Assembly: GCA_900547045.1 (NCBI GenBank)
Contig: URFB01000024.1
Coordinates: 1-11,294 of the forward strand
DNA length: 11,294 nt
Reading direction: 5' to 3'
Source of the DNA: an uncultured Mollicutes bacterium
Lineage (GTDB): Bacteria; Bacillota_I; Bacilli_A; Acholeplasmatales; Anaeroplasmataceae
Shown here: piece by piece, positions 1 to 6,804 of the stretch
Position numbering within the stretch: the stretch's first letter is position 1
Layout of the letters: the number at the start of each line of letters is the position of its first letter
Made by a program: the position numbers and the translations under genes
Notes under the pieces: model-generated
Database searches by the model: none
Told to the model about the DNA's origin: nothing
The model's input: only the letters and a program-made list of their open reading frames with translations

Positions 1-128
1 GCAATTAAGCGAAAAGGCCTTCAATTAAAATATTAAGTTTAAGTAATGATTTTCGTTTTATTCTCATATCAGTACCAACTTTCTATGTGTCTAGTATATC
101 ATATATGTACAATACATAATATAATTAT
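1..128. other. Non-coding left edge downstream of the malic enzyme gene
   Basis: AT-rich sequence after the malic enzyme stop codon. I see no GC-containing hairpin with a T-run, so no convincing intrinsic terminator for the fumarase-malic enzyme operon. The leftward strand carries an extended -10-like TGATATACT (93-101) but no good -35, so it may be a promoter for a gene beyond the left edge. A 20-codon leftward frame (67 down to 5) lacks a good ribosome-binding site and is not called. Confidence 0.5.
93..101 (-). promoter_or_regulatory. Possible extended -10 element reading leftward out of the window
   Basis: The minus strand reads TGATATACT, an extended -10 type element (TGn followed by TATACT). 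The region 17 bp upstream has no recognisable -35 hexamer. If active it would start transcription near position 86 toward a gene outside the window. In AT-rich DNA such a match can be chance. Confidence 0.22.
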
Positions 129-1304
129 TTATTTTCTAATAATATTTTCTTTAATCGCTTCCTCATATACAGCTTTTGATACAGCTTCAACAACACGGTT
201 ATCAAAAGCATCAGGAAGAATATAAGTATTTTTTAATTCATCGTCTGTAATTAGATTAGCAAGAGCTTGTGCAGCAGCCATTTTCATTCCTTCAGTTATT
301 TTTAAAGCTTTTGCGTCAAGGGCACCTCTAAAAATTCCTGGGAATGCTAATAGATTATTAACTTGGTTCGGAAAATCGCTTCTTCCTGTACCTGCAACAA
401 TTGCACCACCAGAAATAGCTTCATCATAGGATATTTCAGGCTCAGGATTTGCCATAGCAAAAACAAAAGGATCTTTCATTGTTTTAACCATTTCTTTAGT
501 TACAAGATGAGGGGCTGATACACCAATAAATACATTAGTATCTTTAAGAAGGGAAGCTAGGGTATTATCGTGATTTGGTTTTGTATCAATAATTCCATCA
601 TCAATTAATTCTTTAATTAAAAAATCATAAGAATCATAGTTTTTAGCATCAACAACACCATCTTTATTTGAAGCATAAATACGCTTAACACCAAGGCGTT
701 TAAGCATTCTTGCAATATTAGAACCAGCTGCACCTGTACCCGACATTACAACAGTTAAATCAGACATTTTCTTATGAGTTAATCTACAACAATTAAGAAC
801 AGCTGCTCCAACTACAATAGAAGTACCATGTTGATCATCGTGCATTACGGGAATATTCATTTCATTAATTAAGCGTCTTTCAATTTCAACACATCTAGGC
901 GCAGAAATGTCTTCAAGATTAATACCGCCAAGTGATGGCTCTAATGCTTTACAAATGGCTACAATTTCATCTACATTTTTAGTATTTAAGCATAAGGAAA
1001 TAGCATCAATATTGGCAAATTTTTTAAATAAGTTTGCTTTTCCTTCCATAACAGGAATGCCAGCAAGAGGACCAATATCTCCAAGTCCTAAAACCGCAGT
1101 ACCATCTGTAATAACAGCTACAATATTGCCTTTAGATGTATATTTATATGCCAATTCAGGAGTTTCTTTAATCGCTAAACAAGCATTTGCAACTCCCGGT
1201 GTATACGCAAGTGATAAATCATCACGATTGTTTATTTCATGCTTTAGAGTTGTTTCAAATTTACCTCCTTCATGAAATTTTAATGCATCATCTTTTAAAC
1301 TCAT
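129..1304 (-). CDS. NAD(P)-dependent malic enzyme (malate dehydrogenase, oxaloacetate-decarboxylating)
   Basis: Catalyses oxidative decarboxylation of L-malate to pyruvate and CO2 with reduction of NAD(P), in the cytoplasm. The 391-residue protein matches the short bacterial malic enzyme type. Visible motifs are the malic signature with the catalytic Tyr (SLAYTPGVA, Y34), the catalytic Lys (EGKANLF, K89), metal ligands E131/D132 (NLEDISAPR) and the HDDQHGT segment (D156/D157), the Rossmann loop GTGAAG (189-194), and the family strings FAMANPEPE (282-290) and GTGRSDFPNQ (305-314). After the second Rossmann strand the sequence is ASNKDG, so NAD versus NADP preference is not obvious. The frame is open 17 codons further upstream, but M18 of that frame has AAAGGA nine bases before it and begins just 4 bp after the fumarase beta stop, so I start there. 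It is last in a three-gene operon with fumarase, its metabolic partner. Confidence 0.95.
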   Translation of the reverse strand: MSLKDDALKFHEGGKFETTLKHEINNRDDLSLAYTPGVANACLAIKETPELAYKYTSKGNIVAVITDGTAVLGLGDIGPLAGIPVMEGKANLFKKFANIDAISLCLNTKNVDEIVAICKALEPSLGGINLEDISAPRCVEIERRLINEMNIPVMHDDQHGTSIVVGAAVLNCCRLTHKKMSDLTVVMSGTGAAGSNIARMLKRLGVKRIYASNKDGVVDAKNYDSYDFLIKELIDDGIIDTKPNHDNTLASLLKDTNVFIGVSAPHLVTKEMVKTMKDPFVFAMANPEPEISYDEAISGGAIVAGTGRSDFPNQVNNLLAFPGIFRGALDAKALKITEGMKMAAAQALANLITDDELKNTYILPDAFDNRVVEAVSKAVYEEAIKENIIRK

Positions 1305-1308
1305 AATT

Positions 1309-1806
1309 TTAATTCCTTTCAAATATATTATTTCCGCTAGTATCAATCGCAACAAGTAAAGGAAAATCCTTAACTTCTAAGCGTTTAATTGATTCGCAGC
1401 CTAAATCTTCAAATAAAACCTCTTTAGCACTGATAACTGCCTTAGAAAGTAATGCTCCAGCTCCACCCGTTGCTACAAAGTAAATAAGCCTGTCCTCTTT
1501 AATTTTATCCTTAACATAAGAAGAACGAGGTCCTTTTCCAATCATTCCTTCAATTTTCAGAGGTTTCATATAATCAATAAACTTGTCCATTCTTGATGAC
1601 GTTGTTGGTCCAATTGAACCAATAACATTTCCGGGCTTAGTAGGTGTTGGTCCGGCATAATAGATTAAAGCATTTTGAAAATCAATTGGTATATTTTCGT
1701 GATTATCAATCATTTCTTTTAGTCTTAAATGAGCTTGATCTCTTGCAGTATATATCACTCCTGTGTAATATATTTTATCTCCTGCTTTAAGTTTTTTAAA
1801 ATCCAT
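1309..1806 (-). CDS. Class I fumarate hydratase, beta (C-terminal) subunit
   Basis: Second subunit of a two-chain class I fumarase (fumarate + water to L-malate); the same fold occurs in L(+)-tartrate dehydratase beta. At 165 residues it is a stand-alone C-terminal domain. Family strings are GDKIYYTG (9-16), TARDQAHLR (20-28), YYAGPTP (49-55), IGPTTSSRMD (65-74), the IGKG turn (89-92) and a C-terminal FPLLVAIDTSGN. The TARD and TTSSRM segments form the substrate pocket with the alpha subunit in this family. The ATG overlaps the alpha stop codon by one base (TAATG), which suggests translational coupling and equal subunit output. Tartrate dehydratase cannot be excluded by sequence alone, but the adjoining malic enzyme favours fumarase. 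Confidence 0.92.
   Translation of the reverse strand: MDFKKLKAGDKIYYTGVIYTARDQAHLRLKEMIDNHENIPIDFQNALIYYAGPTPTKPGNVIGSIGPTTSSRMDKFIDYMKPLKIEGMIGKGPRSSYVKDKIKEDRLIYFVATGGAGALLSKAVISAKEVLFEDLGCESIKRLEVKDFPLLVAIDTSGNNIFERN
1314..1319 (-). promoter_or_regulatory. Ribosome-binding site that sets the malic enzyme start
   Basis: The minus strand reads GAAAGGAATT, then ATG at 1304, with AAAGGA nine bases from the start codon. The site lies inside the last codons of the fumarase beta gene. It favours the 391-residue start over the longer upstream ATG at 1355, which would overlap the preceding gene by 47 bp. Confidence 0.75.
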
Positions 1807-2636
1807 TATAACACCACCTTTACATGTCTATTAGCATGACACTGGATGTTTACTGCAACCGGAAGTGATGCTATATGACAGGGCGCAGTTTTAATAAAAA
1901 CCTGGAAGGCGCTAGTATCGCCACCAAGCCCCATTGGTCCGATATTTAAGCTGTTAATTTTCTTAAGGATACGATCCTCAAGCTCTTTAATTTCTAAATC
2001 AGGATTAGCATTTTCCTCTAAAATAGCTTCCTTAGCCAGTAAAGCTGATTTTTCAAAATCACCACCAATGCCAATTCCTACAAAGATAGGAGGACATGGT
2101 CTACCACCTGCTAATTTAACGGTTTCAATTACAAAATCACTAATACCCTCAATTCCATCAGTAGGGTTTAGCATTTTAAGCTTACTCATGTTTTCACTTC
2201 CGGCACCCTTTAGGGCGATTCTAAGCTCAAGTGTATCTCCCTTGCTAAATTCTGTGTGAACAATCGCAGGAGTATTGTCACTGGTGTTTTTTCTTGTTAA
2301 AGGATTAGCAACGCTTTTTCTTAAATAGAAGTCATTATAGGCCTTTCTAACTCCAGAATTAATCGCCTCATAAAGATCACAGGTAAAATGGACATCATAG
2401 CCTATTTTAGCAAATACCACTACAATACCTGTATCCTGACACATCGGAATCATTTCTTTAGCTGCGATTTCATCATTTTTGATGATATCATCTAAAATAG
2501 ATGATGCGAGTTTATTTTTTTCTTTTTCTTTAGCAAGCCTAAGCTTGTCTAATGTAAATTGATTTAAATTGCAGGCTGCCTCATTAACTGCATGATAAAC
2601 AGCCTCTTCAATCTGCTTAAATTTAAATTCCTTCAT
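1806..2636 (-). CDS. Class I fumarate hydratase, alpha (N-terminal, Fe-S) subunit
   Basis: The 276-residue iron-sulfur subunit of the heteromeric, oxygen-sensitive fumarase. Three Cys fit the [4Fe-4S] ligands known for this family: C66 in MCQDTG, C181 in RPCPP and C266 in IQCHANR. C253 (APCHIASLPV) is an additional conserved-looking Cys next to His254. The glycine-rich stretch VGIGIGG (186-192) and GPMGLGGDTSAF (233-244) are typical. The start is well supported: minus-strand AGGGGG lies just upstream of ATG, and no upstream extension is needed. It is the first gene of the operon with the beta subunit (1-bp overlap) and malic enzyme. The Fe-S fumarase points to an anaerobic or microaerobic lifestyle. 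Tartrate dehydratase alpha is the only close alternative. Confidence 0.93.
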   Translation of the reverse strand: MKEFKFKQIEEAVYHAVNEAACNLNQFTLDKLRLAKEKEKNKLASSILDDIIKNDEIAAKEMIPMCQDTGIVVVFAKIGYDVHFTCDLYEAINSGVRKAYNDFYLRKSVANPLTRKNTSDNTPAIVHTEFSKGDTLELRIALKGAGSENMSKLKMLNPTDGIEGISDFVIETVKLAGGRPCPPIFVGIGIGGDFEKSALLAKEAILEENANPDLEIKELEDRILKKINSLNIGPMGLGGDTSAFQVFIKTAPCHIASLPVAVNIQCHANRHVKVVL

Positions 2637-2656
2637 ATTAACCCCCTAATAAGGCT

Positions 2657-2685
2657 ATTGTATCACAAATCTAGGCTTTAATTAA
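2657..2685 (-). promoter_or_regulatory. Candidate promoter of the fumarase-malic enzyme operon
   Basis: The minus strand has an extended -10, TGATACAAT (TACAAT at 2657-2662 with TG one base upstream). The hexamer 17 bp further upstream is TTAATT (2680-2685), only three of six matches to the -35 consensus, so the extended -10 would carry recognition. Transcription would begin near 2650, giving a very short leader that still includes the AGGGGG ribosome-binding site. The -35 region lies within the left arm of the 2678-2721 dyad. Confidence 0.45.
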
Positions 2686-2721
2686 GAGCGATTCGAATTT
2701 ATTTTAGGCGCTTTTAATTAA
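2678..2721. repeat. 13-bp imperfect inverted repeat between divergent promoters
   Basis: The left arm TTAATTAAGAGCG (2678-2690) and right arm CGCTTTTAATTAA (2709-2721) pair at 12 of 13 positions; the exception is a G-T pair at 2686/2713. The 18-nt spacer contains the small palindrome ATTCGAAT. The arms include the self-complementary TTAATTAA, so each arm is also a short palindrome. It overlaps the presumed -35 of the fumarase promoter and lies upstream of the helicase promoter, a position that suits an operator. No T-run follows it, so it does not look like a terminator. Confidence 0.6.
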
Positions 2722-2743
2722 GTTTTGATAAAATATATGCTTC

Positions 2744-2772
2744 TTGGAAAAAACACGCTTATGATGTATAAT
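2744..2772 (+). promoter_or_regulatory. Sigma-70-type promoter of the nuclease-helicase gene
   Basis: TTGGAA (2744-2749), a 17-bp spacer and a perfect TATAAT (2767-2772). Transcription would start near 2779, leaving a leader of about 49 nt before the ATG at 2828. A second TATAAT at 2803-2808 has no -35 and would place the start inside the ribosome-binding site, so I regard it as part of a short repeat and not a promoter. Confidence 0.65.
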
Positions 2773-2827
2773 TAAGCTCAAAGGAAGCTAATTTATTTTA
2801 ACTATAATTAAGAAAGGGAGCACTATT

Positions 2828-5167
2828 ATGAAAAGAACCTATGCTGTAAAGGAAATTGCGACATTTTTATATTCTTCGGGAGACCTTACTAATGAGTTCT
2901 TTCAAAATCATTCTCAAATAGATGGTAAAAAGGCTCATCTTTATTTACAAAAGCTTTATAATGAAGAATCAACAAAGGAATATTATATCAAGCATAGCTT
3001 TGAATTTGAGGGTGATGAAATAACCGTTCATGGCTTTATTGATGGTGTTATAAAGGAAAAGGGTAGTGTTATTCTTGAGGAGATTAAATCCACAAGAGAG
3101 GATTTAAAGAAAATCGATTTAGATTATCACCAGGAGCATTTAGCTCAGCTAAAGCTATATGCTTATTTATATGGTCTTTTAAATAATATGACAATCGTTT
3201 TTATAAGGCTTACCTATATTAGTGTAGATGATTATAAAACGAAAAGCTTTGATATGAGCTTTTCACTTAATGAGCTTAAGGAATTCTTTTACAAGGCTAT
3301 ATCCGATTATACAAAATGGCATAAAACCCTAAGTGAGGCGGAAAATCTCAAGCTTGATACCCTTAAGGATATTTCATTCCCCTTTGCTAGCAAGCGTAAG
3401 GGCCAAGCGGAAATGATGAAGGCCTGCTATTTGACAATGAAATCAAATGGAATTCTTTATGCTATTGCACCAACTGGAATAGGAAAAACGATGGCTACAA
3501 TCTTCTCAAGCCTTAAGAGTATGACTAAATCAAATGAAAAGCTTTTTTATTTAACCGCTAAAACGATTGGTCGTGAGGTCGCAATAGAATCCTTAAGGAT
3601 GCTACAGGGTGCGGGGCTTAGGCTCCATGCGATTGCTATATCATCTAAGGCTAAAAGCTGTGCTAGTAAAATGCCTCACTGTGACCCTGAAAAATGTCCT
3701 TATGCCAAGGGCTATTTTTCAAGGCTAAGAGAAGCTATTGAGGATATTTATAATAACGAAATGCTTTATAGCTATGACGTAATTTATGAATACGCGATGA
3801 AGCATAATATTTGTCCTTTTGAGTATTCCTTAGATTTATCTTATTTTTGTGATGTAATCATTTGTGATTACAATTACGTCTTTGATCCTAAGGCTCATCT
3901 TATTCGTTATTTTGATGATAGCCAATACCTTCCTAAGGTTTTGTGTGATGAGGCCCACAATTTGGTGGAAAGATCAAAGGATATGTATAGTGCCGAATTT
4001 GATTCTCTACTACCACTTAGGCTTGAGGAAAGATTATCAAGCTATGATAAGCTAATTACTAAAAATGTTAAGCATTTTTATGATAATTTAAAAAAATATG
4101 ATGAGCTAGTTAATAAGGATTTATTTTATTATTCGCATTTTTTAGATGATCTAATGCTATCAAGCCTAAGACAAATTGTAGATCATTCGGATCAGGTACT
4201 CGCTGATAACAAGGATATTAAGGATAAGGATGAAATTTTAAATGATTACTTTTTGCTAAAGGATTTCGTTGATACAGCCGAATTCTTTGGTGAGTCACAT
4301 ATGTTTGTAGTAAAGAAGCTTGAGGATAATCATTTTCAAATTGAGATTAAATGCGCAGACGCATCAGATTTCATTTATGATACCGTCAAGAATAAAACAA
4401 AGGGTGTTGTTTTCTTTAGTGCTACGCTTTTTCCTTTAAGGTATTATATGGATTTATTAACGAAGGGAAATGGTAAATATATCAATTTACCATCGCCCTT
4501 CCCTCAGGATAATTTAAATTTAATTATCAAGGATGATGTTTCAACTAGATATAAGGACAGGGCATCGACGGTTTTAGATGTAGTTAAGGTAATTGAGGGT
4601 CTTGTTAAGGCTAAGAATGGTAACTATATTGCTTTCTTCCCAAGCTATAAATACATCGAGCTCGTACTTAATCATCTTGATATTGAAGACAGTGAAATTA
4701 TTATTCAAAAGCCTAATATGGATGATAGTGAAAGAGATCGAATTTTTAATAAATTTAAAAATACCAAGCAGTCACATTTAGGTCTTTTTGTATTAGGAGG
4801 TTCATTTTCAGAGGGCGTTGATTTCCAGGGTGATTTATTAAATGGTGTTGTTGTTATTGGCGTTGGGCTTCCAATGGTTAATATTGAAAATAATATTATT
4901 AAGGAATATTTTGAAGAAAAGTATGGAGCAGGCTTTGATTATGCCTATACCTATCCGGGCTTTAATAAGGTTGTTCAGGCAGCGGGAAGAGTAATTAGAT
5001 CAGAAACTGATCGTGGGGTTGTAATTCTTTTAGATGAAAGATATAAATATCAAATCTATAAAAGCCTTATGCCTGATTTTTGGTCAGGACGTATTACGCT
5101 TAATAATGTTTCAATGATTAAGAATAATATAAAAGGTTTTTTTGATGATAGTGATATTATTATGTAG
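2828..5167 (+). CDS. RecB-like PD-(D/E)XK nuclease fused to DinG/XPD-family Fe-S DNA helicase
   Basis: A 779-residue fusion. Residues about 30-165 resemble a RecB/Cas4-type nuclease: GKKAH (H37), GFIDGV (D72), EEIKS (E85, K87) and QLKLY (Q107 to Y111), so the catalytic set appears complete. Residues about 185-765 form an XPD/DinG superfamily 2 helicase: Walker A APTGIGKT (214-221), four Cys placed as an Fe-S cluster (C278, C285, C290, C329), DEAH box (374-377), FFSAT (529-533), SEGVDFQG (661-668) and motif VI QAAGRVIR (717-724). The family unwinds DNA 5' to 3' with ATP; the nuclease is presumed to cut the displaced or tail strand, which is inference. Repair of replication-associated structures is the likely role. 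It has its own promoter, the ribosome-binding site AAAGGGAG seven bases before ATG, and a TAG stop. Arg codons are mostly AGA/AGG, unlike the neighbouring flotillin. The architecture is known in Bacillota; I know of no experimentally defined role. Confidence 0.92.
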   Translation: MKRTYAVKEIATFLYSSGDLTNEFFQNHSQIDGKKAHLYLQKLYNEESTKEYYIKHSFEFEGDEITVHGFIDGVIKEKGSVILEEIKSTREDLKKIDLDYHQEHLAQLKLYAYLYGLLNNMTIVFIRLTYISVDDYKTKSFDMSFSLNELKEFFYKAISDYTKWHKTLSEAENLKLDTLKDISFPFASKRKGQAEMMKACYLTMKSNGILYAIAPTGIGKTMATIFSSLKSMTKSNEKLFYLTAKTIGREVAIESLRMLQGAGLRLHAIAISSKAKSCASKMPHCDPEKCPYAKGYFSRLREAIEDIYNNEMLYSYDVIYEYAMKHNICPFEYSLDLSYFCDVIICDYNYVFDPKAHLIRYFDDSQYLPKVLCDEAHNLVERSKDMYSAEFDSLLPLRLEERLSSYDKLITKNVKHFYDNLKKYDELVNKDLFYYSHFLDDLMLSSLRQIVDHSDQVLADNKDIKDKDEILNDYFLLKDFVDTAEFFGESHMFVVKKLEDNHFQIEIKCADASDFIYDTVKNKTKGVVFFSATLFPLRYYMDLLTKGNGKYINLPSPFPQDNLNLIIKDDVSTRYKDRASTVLDVVKVIEGLVKAKNGNYIAFFPSYKYIELVLNHLDIEDSEIIIQKPNMDDSERDRIFNKFKNTKQSHLGLFVLGGSFSEGVDFQGDLLNGVVVIGVGLPMVNIENNIIKEYFEEKYGAGFDYAYTYPGFNKVVQAAGRVIRSETDRGVVILLDERYKYQIYKSLMPDFWSGRITLNNVSMIKNNIKGFFDDSDIIM

Positions 5168-5193
5168 TAAAAAATTCTAAAATATTGTATAAT
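5165..5193 (+). promoter_or_regulatory. Candidate flotillin promoter
   Basis: A perfect TATAAT (5188-5193) lies 17 bp after TAGTAA (5165-5170), a poor -35 that overlaps the helicase stop codon. Transcription would start near 5200, about 20 nt before the flotillin ATG. I do not see a SigW-type element (TGAAAC/CGTA), which drives floT in Bacillus subtilis. Readthrough from the helicase gene 52 bp upstream is also possible. Confidence 0.4.
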
Positions 5194-5204
5194 CATTTTA
5201 GAAT
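5174..5204. repeat. 10-bp perfect inverted repeat enclosing the flotillin -10
   Basis: ATTCTAAAAT (5174-5183) and ATTTTAGAAT (5195-5204) are exact reverse complements separated by 11 bp, and the spacer holds the TATAAT. No T-run follows (AAGAAAGGGG comes next), so it is not a terminator for the helicase gene on the plus strand. Its position over the promoter suggests an operator, or a hairpin close to the 5' end of the transcript. Confidence 0.65.
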
Positions 5205-5219
5205 AAGAAAGGGGAAAAA

Positions 5220-6755
5220 ATGATTTTAAGTATAGCAGGTATTATTTTTGGCGTTTTAGTAGCTTTAGTTGTAGTCGTCCTACTATTTGTACTAAGCTAT
5301 GTAAAGGCTGGCCCTGATACAGCCATTATGGTATCAGGTGCAGGAAAGAAGAAAATATTGATTGGACGTGCCGGAATTCGTATTCCGTTCTTGCAAAGAA
5401 CAGATAAGCTTTCCTTAAAGGCCTTCCAGGTAGATATTAAAACGGAGGAGGCTATTCCTACTAAGGAATTTATCAATATTAATGTTGATGGTGTAGCTAA
5501 CCTTAAGGTTTCATCTAACCCTGAGCTTTTAGCTAAAGCCTTTGAATCAATTTTAAATATGGATGAGCGTGAGCTTCAAAATCAGCTTCAGCAGGTCCTA
5601 CAGGGCAACATGCGTGAGATTGTAGGTACAGTTGAAATTAAGGAGCTTGTTCGTGATCGTCAGGGTGTTGCCAATAAGGTAAAAGAAAATGTTGTACCAG
5701 ATATGGCAAAGCTTGGTATTGAGGTTGTTAACTTCAATATTCAATCATTTTCGGATGATAACAAGGTTATTGAAAATTTAGGTATTGATAATATTTCCCA
5801 AATTTCTAAGGATGCAGCGATTGCGCGTGCTAACGCTGAGCGTGATATCGCGATTGCATCGAGTGCGGCAAGTGAAATTGCCAATAAGGCTAAGGTTGAA
5901 TCACAAACAAAGATTGTTCAGCAAAATACAGAATTTGAGCTTCAGGCTGCATCATTGAAGCAAAAGACTGATACAGCTAAGGCCCAAGCTGACGCGGCTT
6001 ATGATATTGAGCGTCAAAAGCGTCAGGAGGAAATTAACGTTGCTGAGGTTAACGCTAATATTGCTAAGCGTGAGCGTGAGGTTGAGCTTGGAAATAAGGA
6101 AGTAGAGCTTAAGGAAAAGCAATTAAATGCAGAAGTAAATAAGGTAGCTGAGGCTAATAAGTATGCAGCTCAGCAAAATGCCGAAGCTGATTTATTTACC
6201 CGTCAAAAGGCGGCTGAAGCTAAAAAATATGAGCTTATGCAGGAAGCAGAAATGCAAAAGATTAAAGCAGAGGCTGATAAGGTAGCTCGCCAAAAGGCAG
6301 CCGAAGCCTTACAAATTCAGGCTGAAGCAGAGGCTAATGCTAAAATAGCTCGTGCTAATGCCGAAAAGGAAGCAGCGCTTGCCGAAGCGCAGGGTATTGA
6401 GGCTAAGGGTAAGGCCGAGGCTGATGCAATTAGAGCTAAAGCCGAAGCGATGAAGCAATATGGTGAGGCAGCAACATTACAGCTAATTCTTGATTCTAAT
6501 GTTTTACCTAATATTGTTGAAGCGTATGCTAAACCAATGTCTGAGGCTATGAGCAAGATTGATTCTATCACAATGTATGGTGAGGGAAATACAGCTAAGC
6601 TTACAGAAGAAATTTCAAAAAATGGTACCCAAATATTTGATGGTCTTGAAAAAGCTACTGGCCTTGATATTAAAAGCCTTCTTGCAGGCTATTTTGGTGG
6701 AAAGCTAATTTCTAAAGTAAAGCCTGATCATAAGGAAGATAAGGAAGATAAATAA
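5220..6755 (+). CDS. floT: Flotillin-like membrane scaffold protein (SPFH/band 7 family)
   Basis: A 511-residue flotillin, very close to the length of Bacillus FloT. Residues 4-28 form one hydrophobic N-terminal membrane segment, followed by an SPFH/band 7 domain (about 30-190; note NVDGVANLKV at 88-97). A long Ala/Glu/Lys-rich coiled coil (about 195-415) carries repeated AEA units. A C-terminal oligomerisation region (about 415-500) ends in a lysine/aspartate-rich tail. Flotillins assemble on the inner face of the membrane and organise functional microdomains. The ribosome-binding site GAAAGGGG lies five bases before ATG. Of 17 Arg codons, 14 are CGT, one CGC and two AGA, a bias suggesting strong expression. 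No nfeD partner gene lies beside it, although FloT genes are often paired with one. It ends at the bidirectional terminator shared with the HIT gene. Confidence 0.94.
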   Translation: MILSIAGIIFGVLVALVVVVLLFVLSYVKAGPDTAIMVSGAGKKKILIGRAGIRIPFLQRTDKLSLKAFQVDIKTEEAIPTKEFININVDGVANLKVSSNPELLAKAFESILNMDERELQNQLQQVLQGNMREIVGTVEIKELVRDRQGVANKVKENVVPDMAKLGIEVVNFNIQSFSDDNKVIENLGIDNISQISKDAAIARANAERDIAIASSAASEIANKAKVESQTKIVQQNTEFELQAASLKQKTDTAKAQADAAYDIERQKRQEEINVAEVNANIAKREREVELGNKEVELKEKQLNAEVNKVAEANKYAAQQNAEADLFTRQKAAEAKKYELMQEAEMQKIKAEADKVARQKAAEALQIQAEAEANAKIARANAEKEAALAEAQGIEAKGKAEADAIRAKAEAMKQYGEAATLQLILDSNVLPNIVEAYAKPMSEAMSKIDSITMYGEGNTAKLTEEISKNGTQIFDGLEKATGLDIKSLLAGYFGGKLISKVKPDHKEDKEDK

Positions 6756-6767
6756 TCTTTATATAAT

Positions 6768-6802
6768 AAAAATCATTCAGCAATTAAAACTGAATGATTT
6801 TT
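6768..6802. terminator. Bidirectional intrinsic terminator between flotillin and HIT genes
   Basis: A 13-bp perfect stem: AAAAATCATTCAG (6768-6780) and CTGAATGATTTTT (6790-6802) around a 9-nt loop. The stem core is flanked by A-run on one side and T-run on the other, so it can end transcription of the rightward flotillin gene and the leftward HIT gene. It lies 12 bp after the flotillin stop and 2 bp beyond the HIT stop. Confidence 0.9.
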
Positions 6803-6804
6803 CT

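Noticed and set aside
14..21. AAGGCCTT palindrome as the terminator of the fumarase operon
   Set aside because: Only an 8-bp palindrome without loop or T-run; not a usable hairpin.
5..67. Leftward 20-codon frame near the left edge
   Set aside because: Too short, only a weak GAAAG upstream, no family resemblance.
907..1275. Rightward 122-codon open frame
   Set aside because: Fully antisense to the malic enzyme gene, with no family features or good ribosome-binding site.
3864..4055. Rightward 63-codon frame within the helicase gene, and a similar one at 4593-4781
   Set aside because: Alternative frames inside a gene with intact motifs; no sign of a frameshift.
6317..6571. Leftward 84-codon Ala/Ser-rich frame
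   Set aside because: Mirror of the Ala/Glu-rich coiled-coil repeats of flotillin; composition explains it.
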